DNA of 64,000 nucleotides from the NCBI RefSeq assembly GCF_017086445.1, contig NZ_CP070968.1, positions 1-64,000 of the forward strand. Reading direction: 5' to 3'. Within the stretch, counting starts at the first letter, position 1. Every line of letters starts with the position of its first letter. The position numbers were made by a program, and so were the translations under genes. Below are positions 58,957-64,000 of the stretch, one piece after another. This DNA comes from Brevundimonas fontaquae. Lineage in GTDB: Bacteria > Pseudomonadota > Alphaproteobacteria > Caulobacterales > Caulobacteraceae. Below the pieces are notes generated by a model that was not told the origin of the DNA, ran no database searches, and saw only the letters and a list, made by a program, of their open reading frames with translations.

Positions 58957-59511
58957 CTATCGCGGCGCGCGCTTGGCCAGGATGCGTTGCAGGGTGCGGC
59001 GGTGCATGCCCAGGCGGCGCGCCGTCTCCGAGACATTGTGGTCGCACAGCTCATAGACGCGCTGGATATGTTCCCAGCGGACCCGGTCGGCGCTCATCGG
59101 GTTTTCGGGCGGTTCGGGCGAGTCGCCGGTGGCGAGCAGGGCCTTGACCACATCATCCGCGTCGGCGGGCTTGGACAGATAGTCGACGGCGCCGGCCTTG
59201 ACCGCCGCCACCGCCGTGGCGATGGCGCCGTAGCCGGTCACCATGACGATGCGGGCGTCCTCGCGCTTCTCACGCACCGCTTCGACGATCTTCAGGCCGT
59301 TGCCGTCCTCAAGCCGCATGTCGAGCACGGCGAAGGCCGGGGCCTTTTCGCGCAGCCGCTGCATCGCCTCGGCGACGGATTCAGCGGTCGTCACCTGAAA
59401 GCCGCGCGCCTCCAGCGCCCGCCCCATCCGGGTGCGCAGGGCCTGGTCATCATCCAGCAGCAGCAGGGACTTGTCGGGCAGGGCGGCGATGCGGGCTTCG
59501 AGTTCTGACAT
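58957..59511 (-). CDS. regA: Redox response regulator RegA/ActR/PrrA
   Basis: RegA is the global regulator of respiration, carbon and nitrogen metabolism paired with RegB. The 184-residue protein has a receiver with phosphoacceptor Asp64 (AVLDMRLEDGNGL), a short proline-containing linker (SPEPPENP), and the near-invariant C-terminal helix-turn-helix VRWEHIQRVYELCDHNVSETARRLGMHRRTLQRILAKRAPR. It lies downstream of regB on the same strand with an 87-base gap and converges on dnaX, 9 bases away. Confidence 0.95.
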   Translation of the reverse strand: MSELEARIAALPDKSLLLLDDDQALRTRMGRALEARGFQVTTAESVAEAMQRLREKAPAFAVLDMRLEDGNGLKIVEAVREKREDARIVMVTGYGAIATAVAAVKAGAVDYLSKPADADDVVKALLATGDSPEPPENPMSADRVRWEHIQRVYELCDHNVSETARRLGMHRRTLQRILAKRAPR

Positions 59512-59598
59512 GCGTTTCTCTCCTGCCGCTTCAAGTCGGGACGGGTAGCGCGCGGGTCAAGGCCAAGGTTCCGCCTGCGACGCTTCGACCCAATCGCT

Positions 59599-61053
59599 TC
59601 ACGCCGCGACCTCCAGCGCCGGCCGCGCCCAGCGCACCGCCACGCGCGCGCCACGGGGGGCCGCCTTGGCCTCCGATTGCGGCAGGCCCTGACCCACGCT
59701 GACCGAGCCGCCGGTCCGCTCCAGCAGGGTGCGGGCGATGAAGAAGCCCAGGCCCATGCCGCCCTGACTGGGGGCGATGGGCGGCTCGACCGTTGCACGA
59801 GGTTTGGACGGACGGGCGGCGGCGGCGATCTGGGCGGCCAGGGCCTGGCGCGCCTTGCCCTGGGGCCGACTGGTCACATAGGGCTCGCCCAGCCGGGGCA
59901 GGATGTCGCCAGCGAAGCCCGGCCCGTCGTCCAGAATCTCGATCTCGATCCAGCCGGCGTCCACCACCGCCTGGACCCGCACCGTCGTCTTGGCGAAATC
60001 GGCGGCGTTCTCGACCAGGGTGGACAGGCCGTGGATCACCTCGGGCATCCGGCGCACGCGCGGCGCGGGCTGACCCGGCGGCGTCTTGACCAGAACATCA
60101 AAGGCCAGGTCGAAGCCCCGGTGCGGCTCCACCACCTCTTCCAGCAGGGCCTTCAGCGAGACGTCGGCATACAGGGCGTCGTCGCCCTCGGGTTGTTGCG
60201 ACAGCTGGGTCAGGATGCCCCGGCACCGTTCGGCCTGTTGCAGGATAAGGGCCGCATCCTCGGCCGCGTCGCTGTCGGGGGCCGAGGCGCGCTGAAGCTC
60301 CTTGGCCACCACCTGAATGGTCGCCAGCGGCGTGCCCAGTTCGTGCGCCGCCGCGGCCGCCAGCCCGCCCAGCGCCGCCAGCCTTTGTTCGCGTTGCAGC
60401 ACGTCCTGGGTGGTCGCCAGGGCCAGTTCCAGCTTCTCCGCATCGGCCGCCACCCGCCAGGCGTAGCCGGCGGTGAAGACCACGCCGGTCACCAGGGCCA
60501 TGGCCATGCCGAGGCGATACAGCGTCGGCAGGTGGAAGTTCTCGTGCGGTCGCCACGGTAGGGGCTCGGACCAGAAAAACAGCACCCCGACCGCGATCAG
60601 GGCCAGCACGCCCAGCATCAGGGCCTGACGCGCCGGCAGGGCCGCCGCCGCGATGGTGACGGGGGCGACCAGCAGCAGACAGAACGGATTCTCCAGCCCG
60701 CCGGTCAGAGCCAGCAGCACGCCCAGCTGGAAGATGTCGAAGCCAAGGTGGATCGCCGTCGTGCGCCCATCGGGCAGGCTGGCCTCCAGCCGGCGCACCC
60801 GCGCCATCGCCCCCACGTTCACCGCCGCACTAATCGCGATGACGATCAGGCACGGCCAGAGCGGCAGGGGAAAATGCAGCCCCTGATGCGCCGTCAGGAT
60901 CGCGGCGCTCTGGCCGATGATCGTCAGCCAGCGCAGAACGATCAGGGTCCGCAGCGAAAACCCCCGACCGCGACGCGGCGCATCGCTCCAGCCGTTCAAC
61001 GGCTCCGAAGATGATGCGCCGTGCGGCGCCATGCGGGCTTCTGTCGAGGTCAC
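59599..61053 (-). CDS. regB: Redox sensor histidine kinase RegB/ActS/PrrB
   Basis: RegB is a membrane kinase that senses the quinone pool and redox state and signals to RegA. The 484 residues include six hydrophobic segments, the quinone-site motif GGLENPF (residues 118-124), H-box His237 (AAAAHELGTPLA), the redox Cys277 (ERCRGIL), and the ATPase motifs LVENAADFA, DDGPGF and GGMGLGFFIA. The His-to-Cys spacing of 40 equals that of Rhodobacter RegB (His225, Cys265). Start is GTG 61053; ATG 61032 is possible. senC is divergent, with only 44 bases between starts. Confidence 0.94.
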   Translation of the reverse strand: MTSTEARMAPHGASSSEPLNGWSDAPRRGRGFSLRTLIVLRWLTIIGQSAAILTAHQGLHFPLPLWPCLIVIAISAAVNVGAMARVRRLEASLPDGRTTAIHLGFDIFQLGVLLALTGGLENPFCLLLVAPVTIAAAALPARQALMLGVLALIAVGVLFFWSEPLPWRPHENFHLPTLYRLGMAMALVTGVVFTAGYAWRVAADAEKLELALATTQDVLQREQRLAALGGLAAAAAHELGTPLATIQVVAKELQRASAPDSDAAEDAALILQQAERCRGILTQLSQQPEGDDALYADVSLKALLEEVVEPHRGFDLAFDVLVKTPPGQPAPRVRRMPEVIHGLSTLVENAADFAKTTVRVQAVVDAGWIEIEILDDGPGFAGDILPRLGEPYVTSRPQGKARQALAAQIAAAARPSKPRATVEPPIAPSQGGMGLGFFIARTLLERTGGSVSVGQGLPQSEAKAAPRGARVAVRWARPALEVAA

Positions 61054-61097
61054 ACGCCTTCTATAGACCGATCACATCCGTTTCGTGAGAGGCCGTC

Positions 61098-61721
61098 ATG
61101 CCGCGTCGTTCCATCCTGCTGTTCGCGGGCGCCTGCATCGCCATCGCCGTGGCGCTGGCCATCATCACCGTCGTGGTGGTCAGCGGCAGGGCGCCGACGT
61201 CGGACGGCGCCGAGGTGACGTCGACCGGCCAGCCCCTCGTCGGCGGCGACTTCAAACTGGTCAATCAGGATGGGCGGCCCGTCGATCAGACGATGCTGAA
61301 CGGCAAATGGAGCCTGGTCTTCTTCGGCTTCACCTACTGCCCCGAGTTCTGCCCGACCACCCTGGCCGAGCTGGGCGCGGTGCAGCAGCGGCTGGGCGAC
61401 AAGGCGGACAATCTGCAGATCGTCTTCGTCAGCATCGACCCCGCACGCGACACGCCCCAGGCGCTTAAGGACTATCTGTCATCCGACGGCTTTCCCAAGG
61501 GGACCATCGGCCTGACCGGCACGCCCGAACAGGTGGCGACCGCCGCCAAGGCCTACCGCGCCTTCTATCAGAAGGTCGGCGAGGGCGAGGGCTATACGAT
61601 GAACCACTCCCTGACCGTCTATCTGATGGGCCCGGACGGCAAGTTCCGCACCGCCGTCGCCGATGGAATAGGCCCAGACAAGACAACCAGGATCATCGAA
61701 CAGGCGATGGCGCGGGGTTAG
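61098..61721 (+). CDS. senC: SCO/SenC (PrrC-like) copper protein
   Basis: This 207-residue inner-membrane-anchored thioredoxin-fold protein is thought to deliver copper to cytochrome oxidase. It has one N-terminal helix (LLFAGACIAIAVALAIITVVVV) and copper ligands Cys81 and Cys85 (TYCPEFCPT) with His170 (YTMNHSLTVYL). It is divergent from regB. In Rhodobacter the matching prrB-prrC-prrA cluster has the same three functions, with senC/prrC modulating the RegB signal. Confidence 0.94.
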   Translation: MPRRSILLFAGACIAIAVALAIITVVVVSGRAPTSDGAEVTSTGQPLVGGDFKLVNQDGRPVDQTMLNGKWSLVFFGFTYCPEFCPTTLAELGAVQQRLGDKADNLQIVFVSIDPARDTPQALKDYLSSDGFPKGTIGLTGTPEQVATAAKAYRAFYQKVGEGEGYTMNHSLTVYLMGPDGKFRTAVADGIGPDKTTRIIEQAMARG

Positions 61722-61741
61722 CAGAGACCCCATAATCCTTT

Positions 61742-61772
61742 TGCAGGGTGATGCATTATATGTTGCCCTGCA
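61742..61772 (+). promoter_or_regulatory. Inverted repeat TGCAGGG-N17-CCCTGCA upstream of phaZ
   Basis: TGCAGGG (61742-61748) and CCCTGCA (61766-61772) are perfect complements flanking TGATGCATTATATGTTG, which contains a possible -10. It ends 30 bases before the phaZ ATG. TGCA-containing palindromes are recognised by PhaR-type regulators of polyhydroxyalkanoate genes in alphaproteobacteria, so a PhaR site is plausible. Confidence 0.45.
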
Positions 61773-61801
61773 CAAACGGCGCTCGGCCGTATCGGATCGT
61801 C

Positions 61802-63082
61802 ATGCTCTACGCCTTTCATGAACTCGCCTACCAGTCGGCCCTGCCGTTCCGGGTCGGTGCGCAACTGGCCCGCAGCTTCTGGACCTCGCCGTTCAACCCG
61901 GCGGCCGACACCGCCATCGGCCGCACGGCCTACGCCTCGGCCGAACTGTTCGAGAGCGTGACGCGGCGCTACGGCAAGCCGGCCTGGAAGCTGGAAACCA
62001 TCGACATCGGCGGCAAGCCGGTGCGCACCACCGAACAGGTGATCTGGCAGAGCCCGTGGTGTCGCCTGGTCCGCTTCGCCCGCAACATCGGCGATCTGAA
62101 GCGCGCCAAGAAGCCCGCCTCCGGCCCGGCCGTCCTGATCGTGGCCCCGCTATCGGGCCACTACGCCACCCTGCTGCGCGGCACGGTCGAGGCCTTCCTT
62201 CAGGACCACGACGTCTATGTCACCGACTGGGTCAACGCCCGCCAGGTGCCGATGCTGGAGGGGCGGTTCGACTTCTTCGACTACATCGACCACGTCCGGC
62301 TGATGCTGGCCGAGATCGGCGGCCGCGCCCACGTCGTCGGCGTGTGCCAGCCCGGCCCGCCCGTTCTGGCCGCCGGCGCGGTGATGGCCGAAGACGAGGA
62401 CGAAAACCGTCCCCTGTCGATGACCTTCATGGGGTCGCCCATCGACGCGCGCCTGTCGCCGACCGTGACGAACCAGCTGGCCGAGGAAAAGCCCTTCACC
62501 TGGTTCAAGTCGAACATGATCCACACCGTGCCCCTGCCCTATGCCGGGTTTGGCCGGCGCGTCTATCCGGGCTTCGTCCAGCTCTACAGCTTCATGTCGA
62601 TGAACGAGGATCGCCACCGCGACGCCCACTGGAACTACTTCAACAGCCTGATCGCCGGCGACGGCGACGGGGTGGAGAAGCACGAGGAATTCTACGACGA
62701 ATATCTGTCGGTGCTGGACCTGACCGAAGAGTTCTACCTCCAGACCATCGACATCGTCTTCCAGCAGCATCTGCTGGCGCGCGGCCTGTTGGAACATCGC
62801 GGGCGCAAGGTCGATCTGTCCAGGATCACCGACATCGGCCTGATGACCGTCGAGGGCGAGAAGGACGACATCTCCGGCGTCGGCCAGACCCAGGCCGCGC
62901 ACGGCCTGTGCCCCAATATCCCCGAGGATCGCCGCGTCCTCTACGTCCAGCCGGGCGTGGGCCATTACGGCGTGTTCAACGGCCGTCGCTTCCGTGACGA
63001 GATCTATCCCCGCGTGCGCGATTTCATCGCCCAGAACGAGGCCGCCGGTGGCGTACCGCAACGGTCAGCGGCTGCCGCTTGA
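61802..63082 (+). CDS. phaZ: Intracellular polyhydroxyalkanoate depolymerase
   Basis: PhaZ mobilises stored polyhydroxybutyrate. The 426-residue protein belongs to the PhaZ1 type with a cysteine nucleophile: Cys182 in VVGVCQPGPPVLAA matches Cys183 of the Ralstonia enzyme. Other family segments are LIVAPLSGHYATLLRGTVEAFL, HDVYVTDWVNARQVP, the Asp region MTVEGEKDDISGVGQT and the His region VGHYGVFNGRRFR. ATG at 61802 is chosen; the frame opens at 61748. The downstream metallopeptidase gene overlaps its end. Confidence 0.94.
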   Translation: MLYAFHELAYQSALPFRVGAQLARSFWTSPFNPAADTAIGRTAYASAELFESVTRRYGKPAWKLETIDIGGKPVRTTEQVIWQSPWCRLVRFARNIGDLKRAKKPASGPAVLIVAPLSGHYATLLRGTVEAFLQDHDVYVTDWVNARQVPMLEGRFDFFDYIDHVRLMLAEIGGRAHVVGVCQPGPPVLAAGAVMAEDEDENRPLSMTFMGSPIDARLSPTVTNQLAEEKPFTWFKSNMIHTVPLPYAGFGRRVYPGFVQLYSFMSMNEDRHRDAHWNYFNSLIAGDGDGVEKHEEFYDEYLSVLDLTEEFYLQTIDIVFQQHLLARGLLEHRGRKVDLSRITDIGLMTVEGEKDDISGVGQTQAAHGLCPNIPEDRRVLYVQPGVGHYGVFNGRRFRDEIYPRVRDFIAQNEAAGGVPQRSAAAA

Positions 63083-63770
63083 CGAAAGCGGGGCCGGCGC
63101 CGGTCCCGTTCTAAGACTGTCGGTCAATCCACGCGCGCGACGCCTGTCGGTGCGGATCGACGCGCGCGCCGGCGAGGCCGTGGTCATCGCCCCGACCGAG
63201 CGCGGCCTGAGCCAGGCCGTCGCCTTCGCCCGATCCAAGGCCGTCTGGATCAGCGAACGCCTGGCCGTCCGCCCCAAGAGCCGCCCCCTGGAACCGGGCC
63301 AGGTCATCTCCCTGCGCGGGCGCCCCGTGCGGCTTGAGGCTGTGCCCGGCGCGGGCGCCGCGCGCCTGGTCGGGGACGGGACGATCATTCGCTCGGGCGG
63401 CGAAGGCGAGGCCTATGCCCGCCGCATCGAGAACCTGTTGAAGCGCGAGGCGCGAGACACCCTTCTGGAACGCACCGACCACCATCTGCGCGCGTTGGGC
63501 CAGGGCCCGGTGAAGATGGGCATCGCCGACACCCGGTCGCGCTGGGGCTCGTGCAGCCCGCACAACCGCACCATCCGCTACTCCTGGCGCGTCATCATGG
63601 CCCCGCCCCCGGTCATCGACTACCTCGCCGCCCACGAGGTCGCCCATCTGGTCCATGCCGACCACAGCCCGGCCTATTGGTCCGTCGTCGAACGGCTGGT
63701 CGGAGATCACAAGCCTTGGCGCAAATGGCTGAAGGATTACGGCGCCGCCCTTCACGCCGTGGGGCGCTAG
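63048..63770 (+). CDS. YgjP-like zinc metallopeptidase (M48/WLM clan)
   Basis: This 240-residue protein has the active-site motif His196-Glu197-x-x-His200 (AHEVAH) and a further His206 (VHADHSP). The conserved RWGSC (residues 165-169) and the final SPAYWSVVERLVGDHKPWRKWLK are typical of the DUF45/YgjP family. The likely start is GTG at 63048, with GAGG 6 bases upstream; it overlaps phaZ by 35 bases, so cotranscription is likely. The target protein is unknown. Confidence 0.85.
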   Translation: MAYRNGQRLPLDESGAGAGPVLRLSVNPRARRLSVRIDARAGEAVVIAPTERGLSQAVAFARSKAVWISERLAVRPKSRPLEPGQVISLRGRPVRLEAVPGAGAARLVGDGTIIRSGGEGEAYARRIENLLKREARDTLLERTDHHLRALGQGPVKMGIADTRSRWGSCSPHNRTIRYSWRVIMAPPPVIDYLAAHEVAHLVHADHSPAYWSVVERLVGDHKPWRKWLKDYGAALHAVGR

Positions 63771-63828
63771 GCGGAAACCCTGGCGTCCGTGCGCGTTTCA
63801 GCATGGCTAGTCCACTCAGGAACGCCCC

Positions 63829-64000
63829 ATGAAAACGATGCTCACCCTTTCAATCGCGCTCGGCCTCGCCGTCACCGCCGCCTCGTCCGCCAGCGCCCAG
63901 TCTCAGGCCACGATGAACGCCAACGCCGCGCAGGAACTGCAGCGCGCCGATCGGGCGCTGAACAGCCAATACACGGCGACGATGGGACGGCTGTCGCCCG
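63829..64000 (+). CDS. LprI/DUF1311-like exported protein (3' end outside window)
   Basis: Only the first 57 codons are in the window: MKTMLTLSIALGLAVTAASSASAQ, a signal peptide, then SQATMNANAAQELQRADRALNSQYTATMGRL. The A-D-x-x-L-N-x-x-Y pattern is the opening of the LprI/DUF1311 family, some of whose members inhibit lysozyme. AGGA lies 8 bases before the ATG at 63829. Confidence 0.7.
   Translation, partial: MKTMLTLSIALGLAVTAASSASAQSQATMNANAAQELQRADRALNSQYTATMGRLSP

Overview
The window is high-GC alphaproteobacterial chromosome, most likely Brevundimonas or another Caulobacteraceae. The evidence is protein content: a Caulobacter-type DnaA, the CckA and ChpT cell-cycle phosphorelay proteins, fliQ-fliR-flhB next to cckA, RegA/RegB redox regulators, a CysN-CysC fusion and a DnaX without zinc cysteines. 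It is almost entirely core genome. I see no insertion sequence, prophage, integrase or CRISPR array.

Layout. 1-6.5 kb: replication block dnaA (5' end outside the window), dnaN, recF, gyrB, all on +. 6.5-12.8 kb: a soluble PAS-type chemoreceptor divergent from an OhrR-like regulator, two small exported proteins, mnmC, an Ala-rich lipoprotein and motA. 12.9-17.5 kb: an acyl-CoA synthetase, an Ala/Pro-rich membrane protein, a sorbosone/glucose dehydrogenase-type lipoprotein and a lipocalin. 17.7-24.5 kb: cysD and cysNC (sulfate activation), an MscS channel, malate synthase G and two small proteins. 24.7-29 kb: prfC, two uncharacterised proteins and cysQ. 29-35.2 kb: chpT, a single-domain response regulator and a CheR methyltransferase on +, facing fliQ-fliR-flhB-cckA on -. 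35.5-38 kb: folE, a lipoprotein and an acyltransferase. 38-48.5 kb: an MFS transporter, a transporter-fused hybrid histidine kinase (CrbS-like), its probable LuxR-type partner, a DcaP-like porin, acs and a bile-acid-type symporter; this looks like an acetate uptake and activation module. 48.5-53 kb: tRNA-Gly(CCC), a TraB/GumN protein, an XRE regulator with a membrane protein, rmuC, recR and ybaB. 53-59 kb: a RutE-type nitroreductase, a membrane cytochrome c, kdsB, nudC, the SRP RNA and dnaX. 59-64 kb: regA and regB with a divergent senC, phaZ, a YgjP-like metallopeptidase and the start of an LprI-family gene.

Functional links. CckA and ChpT, consecutive steps of the phosphorelay that controls CtrA, are encoded within 4 kb of each other. 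Candidate CtrA boxes lie in front of fliQ and of the response regulator. The CrbS/CrbR-like pair brackets a promoter region with a TTGGTC-N7-GACCAA palindrome just upstream of porin-acs. RegB keeps the quinone-site motif and the redox cysteine, next to a SenC-type copper protein. cysDNC with cysQ covers sulfate activation and PAP recycling.

Most of the region is ordinary. The points worth a second look are non-coding: a tandem 34-bp repeat with two competing hairpins, paired hairpins in the gyrB leader, an inverted-repeat element between dnaA and dnaN, and several candidate operators. A lipoprotein with an ExbD/TolR-like domain is also notable.
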